The notes below the pieces were generated by a model. That model saw nothing but the letters and a program-made list of their open reading frames with translations, had not been told where the DNA came from and ran no database searches. Shown in pieces: positions 8,749 through 17,774 of a DNA stretch of 53,336 nucleotides. Both the position numbers and the translations under genes were made by a program. Position 1 is the first letter of the stretch; each line of letters begins with the position of its first letter. The DNA comes from Tissierella_A sp964489715. Lineage in GTDB: Bacteria; Bacillota; Clostridia; Tissierellales; Tissierellaceae. Location of the stretch: contig CAZBAK010000008.1 in assembly GCA_964489715.1 (NCBI GenBank), positions 1-53,336 on the forward strand. The letters are read 5' to 3'.

Positions 8749-9635
8749 AACTAAGTTGCAATACAATTCAAGATTTATTGCCCCTGGTTGTGGAAGATTT
8801 AGCCAGTGAAGATACAGTAAATCTTGTAGAGGAGCATATAAGGGATTGTCCACTATGTAGAAGGGAATATGAAGATCTAAAAGCAGCAAAAATAGATTAT
8901 AAAGCTAAAAATCAGTTAGAATCTATTCCTTTAAAAAAGGTAAAAAGAAAGCTTAAAAGTAGGAATATTTATATAGGTGTTCTAACAGCTCTTATAGTAA
9001 GTTTATTATTGTTTGTAGGATTGGATAAGCTTACAAAACCTATTCCATTATCTTTTCAAGAGGCAATCGAATCCACAGAAATAGAAGATGGGAAAATATT
9101 TATAGAATTTAAAGAAGAAGTATCTAATTATAATATAGTATCTGGGGATTATGATGAAATAAATTATGACATCATGGCTTGGAAGACTAGTATTGGCAAC
9201 TTGTTTGAAAGAGGAGAAGCCAAAACCACGGTGATTAATATTGATGAAGAAAAACCTGTTTTTGTTCGTTATATAAGTCAAGACAGTGAATTGGATAAAT
9301 TTATTTATGGCAAAGGTCAGGAAGGCCATAGTCTTACACTTCCAAGACTTGCTATGAATTATTATTTTTTCCTCATGGGAATTATCTTTCTAATAAGTGT
9401 GATTTTATCTTTTATATTTAGAAGGATGGATAGAATAAAAAAAATAGTCAACACAATAATGATTTTCTCCCTGTCTTATATATCTGCTCATATACTTATA
9501 CTCTTTGCCAGTGAAGGAAGAACTCATCATATGAGTAGGGATCTAACTTTTGTGATTATAACAACAATATTGATCTTTACTATACTTTTATTATTAGTAT
9601 ACAGGGATACTCTTATGAAGACTAAAGAAAAATAG
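8745..9635 (+). CDS. Anti-sigma factor with zf-HC2 domain, membrane bound
   Basis: A 296-residue protein. The N-terminal zinc-finger domain (residues 1-50) has the HIRDCPLCRREYEDL pattern, i.e. H-x3-C-x2-C, of the zf-HC2 anti-sigma family, which binds and inhibits an ECF sigma factor. A membrane helix follows at about 76-96, then an extracytoplasmic region of about 110 residues, and three further helices at about 205-225, 235-257 and 262-285. The extracellular part could sense a signal at the envelope. It is coupled to the upstream sigma gene by a 4-nt overlap. No terminator is evident after it. Confidence 0.85.
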   Translation: MKLSCNTIQDLLPLVVEDLASEDTVNLVEEHIRDCPLCRREYEDLKAAKIDYKAKNQLESIPLKKVKRKLKSRNIYIGVLTALIVSLLLFVGLDKLTKPIPLSFQEAIESTEIEDGKIFIEFKEEVSNYNIVSGDYDEINYDIMAWKTSIGNLFERGEAKTTVINIDEEKPVFVRYISQDSELDKFIYGKGQEGHSLTLPRLAMNYYFFLMGIIFLISVILSFIFRRMDRIKKIVNTIMIFSLSYISAHILILFASEGRTHHMSRDLTFVIITTILIFTILLLLVYRDTLMKTKEK

Positions 9636-9732
9636 TAAGGGTTCAATAGTTGACTCAAGTAGATAGTTTATACTTTATCTCTATCCTCTATAAAAGTTTA
9701 TAACAAAATTTAGCAAATTATACAAATAATTA

Positions 9733-9859
9733 TTGGAAACATAAATGATATGTACTATAATGAAAAAATAGCTTTAATAAGGACAAAAAAGAGGTAGAGG
9801 CCTTATTAGATTTAATCTTATATGTAATATGGATACTATAAGCCTTGATTAGCTTATAG
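9733..9859 (+). promoter_or_regulatory. Promoter and hairpin-containing leader of the next gene
   Basis: TTGGAA (9733-9738), a 17-nt spacer and TATAAT (9756-9761) make a good sigma-A promoter. The roughly 140-nt leader holds two inverted repeats: TAATAAGG with CCTTATTA around 9775-9798, and CTATAAGC (9836-9843) with GCTTATAG (9852-9859). Neither has a T tract. I recognise no known riboswitch. Confidence 0.45.
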
Positions 9860-9906
9860 ACTATTAGGAAACAAGAAGTAGTTCAAAAAGTAACTGGAGG
9901 TAAGAC

Positions 9907-10515
9907 ATGTATAAAGAGAATGATAAATTAAAGGAATTAGTAGTAAAAAAGATAAATGAAAACCGAGTAAAGCTAGGCAAATTTATAGCATTTAAAAGCA
10001 GAGAGACTCCTAGCCTCATAGATAGAAAGATAGAAGACATAATAGAAAAGATAGAAAAATATTTAGAATTAGAGATGGAATATAAGATATTTAAAGAAGA
10101 TAATAAAAACTATGCCTATATTGTCTATAGCTTAGGTGGAAAAATTGATGAGCTTATAGAAGACAGCACTAGCGATAATAATGAAAAAATTAGAGCATTA
10201 ATAATCCATGAATTATCCTTACTAGCTCTTGATACTATGAAAGAGCATGCTATAGGTGAGATTGAAAGACAAACAGATCTGGAAGTTGCAAGTGAAATTT
10301 ATCCTGGTGAAGAAATTTCTCCCCTTAGTAATAGAAAGTTAATCCTAGAGGAAATGGATAATATTGTAAATGTGAATTTGAATAGTAATTACGAATTTAC
10401 TCCTATGAAATCTGTAGCCTTAAAAGTAAATCTAAGAGAAAGAAAAAAGAATTATTCTAAATGTCATGGTTGTCCAAATCCCTGTCAAATAGATACTCAA
10501 TGCTTAAGAGCATAA
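9907..10515 (+). CDS. Unrecognised protein with a C-terminal cysteine cluster
   Basis: A 202-residue protein that I do not recognise. Most of it is predicted to be charged alpha helix (residues 1-175). The last 20 residues hold KCHGCPNPCQIDTQCLRA, i.e. C-x2-C-x3-C-x6-C, which could bind zinc or an iron-sulfur cluster. It has no signal peptide or membrane helix, so it is cytoplasmic. The start has a GGAGG site, and the gene lies alone between its own promoter and a strong terminator. A vitamin B12/radical enzyme activation-type role would be speculation. Confidence 0.6.
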   Translation: MYKENDKLKELVVKKINENRVKLGKFIAFKSRETPSLIDRKIEDIIEKIEKYLELEMEYKIFKEDNKNYAYIVYSLGGKIDELIEDSTSDNNEKIRALIIHELSLLALDTMKEHAIGEIERQTDLEVASEIYPGEEISPLSNRKLILEEMDNIVNVNLNSNYEFTPMKSVALKVNLRERKKNYSKCHGCPNPCQIDTQCLRA

Positions 10516-10517
10516 TC

Positions 10518-10549
10518 AAGCCCCTATTTTAAATAAAAAATAGGGGCTT
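10518..10549 (+). terminator. Rho-independent terminator
   Basis: A 13-bp stem with a GC core, 10518-10530 with 10537-10549, followed by ATTAATTT. Confidence 0.8.
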
Positions 10550-10619
10550 ATTAATTTAAATAGAGATTATTAAAAGATAAAAGTGGGTAAAAAATAATAA
10601 AAATAAAGGAGGGATTGCT

Positions 10620-11033
10620 ATGCCTTGGAGTGAAAAAGATTATCCTGATTCCATGAAAAATCTAGACTCTATAGTGAGAAGAAAGGCTATAGATATTGGA
10701 AATGCTATGGTAAAAGAAGGATACAAAGAAGAAAATGCTATTCCTATAGCTATTTCTCAAGCTAAGGAGTGGGCTGAAGATGCCAGTGAAGAGGATAAAA
10801 AATCTCTTAAAGATAAAGACATAACTAAACATAAAGATGATCCCAAGGATACTTCAGCTAGACTTCAAGATAGGGACGTAGAGGTCAGATATGACGATGA
10901 GGAAGAAGTATGGAAGGTTATTAGTCAAGGAGCAAAAAAAGCAGATTCTAAGCATTCTACTAAAAATCAAGCTGAAAAAAGAGCAAAAGAAATAGCCCAA
11001 AACAAGGGTGTTAAAGTAAAGTATAGGAGATGA
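10620..11033 (+). CDS. YdaT-like general stress protein with DUF2188 domain
   Basis: A 137-residue hydrophilic protein in two parts. Residues 1-55 (MPWSEKDYPDSMKNL, then AIPIAISQAKEWAE) match the N-terminal module of Bacillus YdaT-like proteins. Residues 85-137 (VEVRYDDEEEVWKVISQGAK, then STKNQAEKRAKEIA) are a DUF2188 domain, a small beta-rich fold common in stress proteins. No enzymatic role is established. The start has an AGGAGGG site. The stop is followed closely by the SDR gene, whose ribosome site lies inside the end of this gene, so the two are probably co-translated. Confidence 0.82.
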   Translation: MPWSEKDYPDSMKNLDSIVRRKAIDIGNAMVKEGYKEENAIPIAISQAKEWAEDASEEDKKSLKDKDITKHKDDPKDTSARLQDRDVEVRYDDEEEVWKVISQGAKKADSKHSTKNQAEKRAKEIAQNKGVKVKYRR

Positions 11034-11038
11034 GTTTG

Positions 11039-11932
11039 ATGAAAGATGAATATTTAGTTGATCCAAGAAAGCTATATCATAGTGATAAGTTTCCTGACCA
11101 AGAACAAGATACCCCAGCTCTACAAGAAAAGATGGATCCTAAACCTGATAGTGGAGAAAAAAGCTATAGAGGATATAATCGTCTAGAAGGGCGGAATGCA
11201 TTGATCACCGGGGGAGATTCAGGTATTGGACGAGCAGTTGCCATAGCCTATGCTCGAGAAGGGGCCAATGTAGCTATTCAATTCTTCCCAGGTGAGGAGG
11301 AAGATGCAAATATAGTCAAAAAATATATTGAAGAGGCTGGAAGAAAAGCCTTGCTTCTTCCCTATGATTTACGTCAAGAGAGAGCCGCAAGTGAAATAGT
11401 AGAAAAGACCATTGATGCCTTTGGTAAACTAGATATCTTGGTTTTAAATGCTGCCCAGCAGATAGCCCACGCTAACTTAAGTGACTTATCCATGAAACAA
11501 GTAGAGGACACCTTCAAGATAAATATTATCAGCATGTTTGAAACTGTAAAGGCAGCGGAAAGCCACTTAAAGGCTGGTAGTACTATTATTACAACTAGTT
11601 CAGTACAGTCTTTTGATCCTAGCTCACCTTTGATAGATTATGCTGCTACAAAGGGAGCCATAAGTAACTTTACAGTTAGCTTATCTAGTTACTTTGCTGA
11701 TAAAGGGGTACGTGTAAATGGAGTTGCTCCAGGGCCAATTTGGACTCCACTCCAATTGGATAATGGACAACTTGATGGCAGAATACCAGACTTTGGACAG
11801 CACTCTCTACTAGGGCGTGCAGGTCAACCTGTAGAATTAGCTCCAATATATGTCTTACTAGCATCTAAAGAAAGCAGCTATGTAACTGGTCAAATATATG
11901 GTGTTACAGGTGGTCAACCAATTAACTTATAG
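11039..11932 (+). CDS. SDR family oxidoreductase (YhxC/YghA-type)
   Basis: A 297-residue short-chain dehydrogenase with the N-terminal extension (DPRKLYHSDKFP, then KMDPKPDSGEKSY) of the YhxC/YghA stress-linked group. The NAD(P) motif TGGDSGIG is near residue 57; the catalytic tetrad members are Ser in TTSSVQSF and YAATK (Tyr201, Lys205); PGPIWTPLQ follows. The substrate is unknown, probably small aldehydes or alcohols. I place the start at 11039 because the AGGAG at 11025-11029 is 9 nt upstream of it. An in-frame ATG at 11030 overlaps the previous stop but directly abuts the ribosome site. Confidence 0.87.
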   Translation: MKDEYLVDPRKLYHSDKFPDQEQDTPALQEKMDPKPDSGEKSYRGYNRLEGRNALITGGDSGIGRAVAIAYAREGANVAIQFFPGEEEDANIVKKYIEEAGRKALLLPYDLRQERAASEIVEKTIDAFGKLDILVLNAAQQIAHANLSDLSMKQVEDTFKINIISMFETVKAAESHLKAGSTIITTSSVQSFDPSSPLIDYAATKGAISNFTVSLSSYFADKGVRVNGVAPGPIWTPLQLDNGQLDGRIPDFGQHSLLGRAGQPVELAPIYVLLASKESSYVTGQIYGVTGGQPINL

Positions 11933-12028
11933 TTTAAAATGTTTGATTAAAAGATTTAAAATATTATAGTCTGGGTATTATTGCCATATCTGTTGATTTT
12001 TAAAAAAAGCATAGAGAGGATGATATAT

Positions 12029-12796
12029 ATGAATGATCTATTTAGTTTAAAAGGAAAAATTGCTCTTGTTACAGGTGCTTCCTCTGGTTTAGGAGTTCAA
12101 TTTGCAACTGCACTTGCTAGACAAGGAGCTGATGTTGCAATAGTAGCAAGAAGATTAGAAAAGTTAAATAATGTAAAAAAAGACTTAGAGGAGCTTGGCG
12201 TTAAAGCATTGGCGGTACAAGCTGATGCAATGGATGTAGAGCAAATTAAAGCAGCAGTTAAAAAAGTCAAAGATCATTTTGGTAGAATAGATATATTGGT
12301 AAATAATGCTGGAATAGGTTTAACTGAGCCAGCTGAAACACAATCTGATGAAACTTGGGAAAAGATGATAGCAGTAAATTTAAATGGAGTTTATTATTTT
12401 GCTAGAGAAGTTGGAAAGATCATGGTAGAGCAAGAATATGGAAAGATCATAAATATAGGATCAATCCACAGTAATGTAGCTATGCCTGGTATACCTATTT
12501 CAGCTTATGCTACAACCAAGGGTGGAGTCAAGATGATGACTAAGGCCTTGGCCAATGAGTGGGCTAAGTATAATATTACTGTCAATACATTGGGTCCTTC
12601 ATATTTTGAAAGTGAAATGACAGAGTCAGTTGTTTCTGATGAAGGATTTGCTCAGATTCTTAAAACTTACTGCCCTATGGGTAGAATGGGTAAAAAAGGT
12701 GAACTTGATGGAGCAATAGTTTACTTTGCCTCTGATGCCTCAAGCTTTACTACAGGACAATATCTGGCAGTTGATGGGGGATGGAATGCAATTTAA
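12029..12796 (+). CDS. SDR family oxidoreductase, gluconate 5-dehydrogenase-like
   Basis: A 255-residue classical short-chain dehydrogenase. TGASSGLG binds the cofactor near residue 13; NNAG is near 94; the catalytic pair is in YATTK (Tyr160, Lys164), with Ser in IGSIHS; LAVDGGWNAI closes the subunit. The sequence style (LFSLKGKIALVTGASSGLG) resembles gluconate 5-dehydrogenases and related sugar-acid or 3-oxoacyl reductases; the exact substrate cannot be decided. The start is placed at 12029 after GAGAGGA. An upstream in-frame ATG at 11981 lacks a ribosome site and adds residues that no relative has. Confidence 0.85.
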   Translation: MNDLFSLKGKIALVTGASSGLGVQFATALARQGADVAIVARRLEKLNNVKKDLEELGVKALAVQADAMDVEQIKAAVKKVKDHFGRIDILVNNAGIGLTEPAETQSDETWEKMIAVNLNGVYYFAREVGKIMVEQEYGKIINIGSIHSNVAMPGIPISAYATTKGGVKMMTKALANEWAKYNITVNTLGPSYFESEMTESVVSDEGFAQILKTYCPMGRMGKKGELDGAIVYFASDASSFTTGQYLAVDGGWNAI

Positions 12797-12848
12797 TCTT
12801 AAAAATTATAGATAATAGATTAAACTATATATTATAATTATAATATAT

Positions 12849-12896
12849 AAAAGATTAGGCCTTACAAAATTTAAATTTTGTAAGGCCTAATCTTTT
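12849..12896. terminator. Bidirectional terminator, perfect 48-bp palindrome
   Basis: 12849-12872 is the exact reverse complement of 12873-12896, with a GGCC core and A/T ends on both sides. It separates the plus-strand SDR from the minus-strand transpeptidase. Confidence 0.85.
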
Positions 12897-12919
12897 AAAG
12901 TGATTTTAAAAATAGAATT

Positions 12920-14272
12920 TTAATGAACTACTACTGGCATACCAGGATAAGTTAAATCAAATATGGTCTTTGCATTAGCTGGTGGTAGATTTATACAACC
13001 GTGTGAACCATTGTTTGTGTATATGTTTCCACCAAATTTATCTCTCCAGTCAGCATCATGCATGCCAATATTTCTATTGAAAGGCATCCAGTACTTAACA
13101 GGTGAGGCATAGCCTTCTCCTGTAAGTGTAGCATCTCTTTCCTTGTAGTTTATTGGATAGACACCAGGAGGAGTAGCATAACCTTTAGAGAGATCTCCAG
13201 TTACTGTTGGAGTCTTTACTTTTAATTGTCCATCTATATATACATATACCATCTGTCTCTTTAGATCAATTTCTACATATGAATTTCCCATATCATCACT
13301 GCTTCTTATTAGGGCTTCATAGGAATATACTGGTTCTATGGTCTTATCTTCCCCAGCTTTAATATGTTCAATAAGTTCATCTGCAGTCTTTCCCCTATGA
13401 GTCATCCATCCATAGGAACCTCCATTTGTAGTTATAATCTCCCCTGTACTGGTTTTGAACTTTCTATCTCTAGCAAATGTATCATATTTTCTTGCAAGTT
13501 CTGCTACATATTCTTTTACCTTTTCTGGATCTATATTTACTTCATATTTATCAAAGCTAATAAAATCTTTTATTACAGAGCCATCTACTATCTCTTGTCT
13601 GTCATCAAAATCATATTTTAATTCCAGATTTAAATATTCATTAGCTTCATCCTTTGCTGCAATTAGAGATGTATCATCTTCAAATATACTAGGTTGTTTT
13701 ATATACTTTTCTATATTGATTTCATTTTCGCTAGTTTCAATAGCCTCATCAACTAACTCAGAGAGTTCTTTCTTAGTAATCATAATTTCATAGCTATGGG
13801 GTTCTATTACAAAAGCATTAGAGCTAGTAGAATAGACCACACTGGCATCTGTAAGTTCTTTATCTAATTCTGCTATATTGTCTATGAGCTTATTAAGCTT
13901 ATCTTTGTTGTAATCAAATAATATACTTGTAGTATAAGAAGATTCCTCAAAAAAGGATGAGAGCCAGTTTTCTTCTTTTTCTTTTTCAAATATTTCTGCT
14001 AGTTCAGGGCTATCAAGATACTTATAATCAATTTCTTCTGCTTGTATTTCTAGGAATTTTTCTGTATCACTTTTAATTATAATCTTATCCCAAGAACTTG
14101 CTTCTTCAAGTTTCTTATCTGCCTTTTGTAGATTCATTCCACCTACATTGACGTCATTGACATAGACTCTACTGGGAAATTTATTTTTATAGTATAGTAC
14201 ACCAGAAAAGTATACTACTACTATTAATATGGATATAGCTAGAGAAACAATAGCTGCCTTATTTTTCTTCAA
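12920..14272 (-). CDS. L,D-transpeptidase with peptidoglycan-binding domain (YkuD family)
   Basis: A 450-residue membrane-anchored enzyme. A basic start and one helix at about 5-25 anchor it; residues 30-290 contain PG_binding_4-like repeats (VYVNDVNVGGMNLQKADKKL); residues 325-450 form the YkuD catalytic domain with the signature NGSHGCINL, Cys426 being the nucleophile and His424 its partner. It would form 3-3 cross-links in peptidoglycan. The start is TTG at 14272, spaced 7 nt from AGAAGGAG. A GTG at 14281 overlaps the ribosome site itself and is less likely. A promoter lies upstream on the same strand. Confidence 0.88.
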   Translation of the reverse strand: MKKNKAAIVSLAISILIVVVYFSGVLYYKNKFPSRVYVNDVNVGGMNLQKADKKLEEASSWDKIIIKSDTEKFLEIQAEEIDYKYLDSPELAEIFEKEKEENWLSSFFEESSYTTSILFDYNKDKLNKLIDNIAELDKELTDASVVYSTSSNAFVIEPHSYEIMITKKELSELVDEAIETSENEINIEKYIKQPSIFEDDTSLIAAKDEANEYLNLELKYDFDDRQEIVDGSVIKDFISFDKYEVNIDPEKVKEYVAELARKYDTFARDRKFKTSTGEIITTNGGSYGWMTHRGKTADELIEHIKAGEDKTIEPVYSYEALIRSSDDMGNSYVEIDLKRQMVYVYIDGQLKVKTPTVTGDLSKGYATPPGVYPINYKERDATLTGEGYASPVKYWMPFNRNIGMHDADWRDKFGGNIYTNNGSHGCINLPPANAKTIFDLTYPGMPVVVH

Positions 14273-14325
14273 AACAATCACTCCTTCTTAAATCTATTAT
14301 TTATTATTTTACTTGTGGCCTAAGC

Positions 14326-14354
14326 ATATTATAACTTTGTATAGACAATGTCAA
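14326..14354 (-). promoter_or_regulatory. Promoter for the L,D-transpeptidase gene
   Basis: On the minus strand, TTGACA (14354-14349), a 17-nt spacer and TAATAT (14331-14326). An overlapping TATAAT has a 15-nt spacer. Confidence 0.6.
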
Positions 14355-14566
14355 GATATACTTACCCTTTATCCATAAAGTAATTTAGGATTTATAGTAA
14401 TGATGATATTATAACTTATAATTCAGGGAAAGGTAAGACCTATTAATTAAAATTTATATTTTTATTTAACCTTAAAACTATATTTATAAGCTCTTAGAGC
14501 CCATTAGATTAATATAGTCTTTTAAGGGTACAATCACTAATATAATAGATTAAGAGGATGATTTAA

Positions 14567-16200
14567 ATGACTGTAGACATAGTGATTATGCTTTTATTAG
14601 TTGCGGGCATAATTATATTATTTTTAACTGAGCCTATAAGTGCTGACTTTATAGCCATCTCTGTACCTATAATATTGATAGTATTAAATAGATGGACAAA
14701 AATTACCAGTGAAGAAGCTCTATCTGGCTTTTCCAATACGGCTACCATAACTGTGCTGGCCATGTTTATATTGAGCTCTGCTGTTCAAAAATATGGCTTT
14801 GTTCAAATCTTAGGAGAAAAGGTCCAAGAATTAAGCAGAGGCAATGATTCTTTAAGGTTTTTTATAGTGATTTCAACAGTGGCTTTAGTAGCAGGCCTAT
14901 TAAACAATACTCCTGTTGTAGCTCTATTTATACCTTTAGTATGTTTGAATTTACTAGTCTAGGCTTAGTTGTATTGGCCTTTGGACTAGTATACTTAATG
15001 ACCATAGGTAGAAAACTTACACCAGCTAGAATTAAGCCCCTGGAGGACATAACAGAAGGCTATGGTCTAAGTGATTACTTAACAGTTGTAAGAGCTAAAG
15101 AAAATTCTTCTTTTATAGGTAAAAAAATTGATGAATGTTTCCAAGAAAATGATGAACTTAGTATCTTAGATATAATCAGAGAAGAAAGGGACCCAAAATA
15201 TAGTATTGAAAATAGAAGAATAAAAAAAGATGATAAATTAATAATCAGTGGAGATGAAAGGGCAATATTAGAATTAACCGAAGAATATGGCGTAGAACTT
15301 TTAAGAGAAGATAGGCTGAGACAAAAGGATATAGAAGAAGAAGAATCTGAAAAAGAGCTTATAGAAATCATAATACCTATTGGATCTAGGGTTATTGGAA
15401 AACCCTTGGAAGACTTAGACTTCTCTAGGAGATATAACTCTATACTCTTTTCCATTAGAAGAAGAAACATAAGACATAAGGATATGAAAGATAAAATATT
15501 AAAGGCTGGAGATGTTTTATTACTAAAGGGAGACAGCTCTTCAGTTGATCAGCTAAAAAAGGATAAGAACTTTATGGTAATAAGAAAAACAGATATAAAA
15601 GATTATGATAAGACTAAGATGATAGCCTCATTAGGAATTCTAATTGGAGTTATAGTGGTTACTATGATGGGACTTTTGCCTATAGTAATATCAGCCCTAC
15701 TGGGTGTTGTAATAATGGTTTCAACAGGTCTTATTAAGCCAAATGAAGCTTATGATTCTGTTGATTGGAGTGTTATATTTTTCTTAGCTGGTTTGATTCC
15801 TCTAGGCGTAGCTATGGAAAAAACAGGAACAGCCAGTTTTATAGCCAATCAATTAATAAATATTTCCAGTGGCCTACCTAATATAGTAATACTTGGTGTA
15901 TTTTATCTCTTTACAGCCCTACTTACAAATGTATTAAGCAATAATGCAAGTATAATACTTATGATACCCATAGCTATAGATGCTGCCAGCCAGATAGGAG
16001 CCAATCCCTTTGCCTTTGTTTTGGCAGTAACATTTGCAGCAAGTACTGCATTTTTAACTCCTATAGGCTATCAGACAAATCTAATGGTCTATGGACCGGG
16101 AGGTTATAAATTTAGTGACTACTTTAGAGTAGGAGCTCCTCTACAGATAATTCTAGCAATTGTAACACCTATATTTATAAATCTATTTTGGGGAGTATAA
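14567..16200 (+). pseudogene. SLC13-family anion permease, broken by an internal deletion and frameshift
   Basis: Two frames make one gene. 14567-14962 encodes the first helices through the conserved NNTPVVALFIPL, then ends at a TAG. 14941-16200, in another frame, resumes at MFEFTSLGLVVLAFGLVYLM, which in relatives lies roughly 50 residues further on. Missing is the re-entrant segment with the first GTSTN-type substrate/sodium motif. The rest is intact: two TrkA_C (RCK_C) domains, the SNNASIILMIP motif and TPIGYQTNLMVYGPGGY. Intact relatives are about 600 aa and import sulfate or dicarboxylates. The join is at about 14932-14941. Without the missing helix pair the product should not transport. 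The C-terminal frame has no evident ribosome site. Confidence 0.82.
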
Positions 16201-16210
16201 AATAAGAAAA

Positions 16211-16246
16211 AAGGTCTAGAAGATTTGAAGAAATCTTCTAGGCCTT
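16211..16246. terminator. Bidirectional terminator
   Basis: A 16-bp stem, 16211-16226 with 16231-16246, containing one G-T pair, and a GAAG loop. It lies between the broken permease and the convergent flavoprotein. Confidence 0.75.
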
Positions 16247-16274
16247 ACTAATTTCAAATATAAAATATTTTAAC

Positions 16275-17618
16275 TTATTTTGCAATAGCTGCTGCAGTGT
16301 TTACAGCTTCCCATGTTAGAGAGAAGGGTGGGGAGTAGGCATAATCATAATAAGCTAGATCCTTAGTTGTAAGGTCAGCATGAATTGCTGTAGTAAAGGG
16401 AAGTAATCTAAGGGCAGCATCATTTTTCCCAAAAACTCTAGCTCCCAGTAGTCTGTAGCTTTCTCTTTCATAAAGAATTCTAAAGTTTATTTTACTAGAA
16501 TCAGGCATATAACTAGGCCTGTTTAAAATTTCAGATTCTGCTAAAGCATAATCATATCCCAGATCCTTAGCCTGCTCTTCTGTAAGACCAGTAGTAGCAA
16601 ATTCCAGCTTTCCCACCTTTAAGGAGCTACTGGCTAGGGATTCATAGGGTCCAAAGAGCTCTTCCTTGTCTTTGGAGAGGTTTATACCTATTTGCCTACC
16701 TATTTTATTTGCACTGGTTGCAAGGGGTATATATGCATTTTCCAAAAACTTATGTGGAACAGTGGCACAGTCTCCTACACTCCACACATCTTCAATAGAA
16801 GTTCGGCCATATCTATCAATAATAATGGCACCATTTTTAAGCTTGTCCAGTTTTTTGTGGGTAAAGATATCTGTGTTAGGTCTAAAGCCTATAGCTAAAA
16901 TCACTGCATCAACCTTATCTTGACGATTGCTAGTAATTATTTCTTTTACCTTTCCATCCTGGACAATGACATCTTTGAGTCTTTCAGAAAAATTAATATT
17001 TACGCCAAGTTTGATTAATTCTTCTTCTAGGGCTTTTCCAGCCTTAGAATCATAGACCTTGTTTAGGAGCTTATCATGGGAATGGTAAAGGTTTATATTT
17101 AGATCCTTATATTTGGAGAGCTGTTCAGCTACCTCAATACCTATAAAGCCTCCACCAACAATAGCTATATTTTTGTACTTATCAAGATTGTCTTTAAATT
17201 TCTTAACTATATAGGGCTTAGTTATAGAATACACATTGTCAGAGTGGATTCCTTCAATATCAGGAGAGAAAGCTCTAGCACCTGTTGAAATAACTAACTT
17301 ATCATAGTCAAAGGTTTTTTCCTTATCCTTGTCTAAATCTCTAGCAAATACTTGTTTTTTATCAAAGTCTACAGAGCTAACCCTATGCCTTTGTAGTAAG
17401 TTGATATTTCTCTTTTTAGCATCTTCTTTATTTCTTATAAATAACTTTTCATCTAGATTGTCAAATATATCACCGATATAGTAGGGCAATCCTCAGGCAG
17501 CAAATGATATATAATCTTCTCTTTCTAAAACAGTGATATCTAATTTTGGATTTTCTCGTATTGCTTTAAAGGCGGTACTCATTCCACCAGCTATTCCACC
17601 TATAATAACTATTTTCAT
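16275..17618 (-). CDS. CoA-disulfide reductase/NADH oxidase-type flavoprotein with predicted selenocysteine-42
   Basis: A 447-residue flavoprotein read through one in-frame TGA (17495-17493). Before the TGA: MKIVIIGGIAGGMSTAF, the FAD motif, and EDYISFAA. After it: GLPYYIGDIFDN, then NIAIVGGGFIGIEVAEQL (NADH site), SVGDCATVPH (FAD) and YDYAYSPPFSLTW at the C-terminus. In CoA-disulfide reductases and NADH oxidases/peroxidases the same place, S-x-G/A-x-C-G-L-P, holds the redox-active cysteine, numbered 42 or 43; here it is codon 42. A hairpin suited to a SECIS element follows the TGA. The ATG has GAGGTGAGG upstream and the total length is normal. It would reduce CoA disulfide, oxygen or peroxide with NAD(P)H, at a selenol. 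Read conventionally, it would be a 41-residue peptide plus an enzyme without FAD site. Confidence 0.9.
17456..17495 (-). other. Predicted bacterial SECIS element of the flavoprotein gene
   Basis: Directly after the TGA (17495-17493): lower stem GATTG (17491-17487) with CAATC (17460-17456), an internal loop, upper stem TATATC (17480-17475) with GATATA (17471-17466), and apical loop GGT. The loop begins 18 nt after the TGA and has G first, as known bacterial SECIS elements require. Pairing is by inspection; no folding energy was computed. Confidence 0.75.
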
Positions 17619-17709
17619 TTCCTCACCTCTTTCAATTATTTGCCTATCATTAGCTATTTACCCTAATAAGTAAGAGCTAAATCAATAAGAAGATTAAAGC
17701 AGAGTAGAT

Positions 17710-17739
17710 TTGTCCTTTTATTAATATAGATGATATAAT
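17710..17739 (+). promoter_or_regulatory. Likely promoter of the ABC ATPase gene
   Basis: TTGTCC (17710-17715), an 18-nt spacer and TATAAT (17734-17739), in the divergent region between the flavoprotein and the ATPase. Confidence 0.45.
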
Positions 17740-17774
17740 ATATATATGATTTTTATGGAAAGGAATTGAGAAAA

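Noticed and set aside
11030..11038. The ATG at 11030 as start of the SDR gene
   Set aside because: It abuts the AGGAG site; the in-frame ATG at 11039 has a normal 9-nt spacing.
14941..16200. A separate complete permease gene beginning at 14941
   Set aside because: The ATG has no ribosome site and the product would start inside the family's third helix; it is the rest of the gene at 14567.
17489..17495. Treating the flavoprotein as a pseudogene or as two genes split by a stop
   Set aside because: The TGA falls exactly on the catalytic cysteine codon, both sides are intact, a SECIS-like hairpin follows, and a second gene shows the same pattern.
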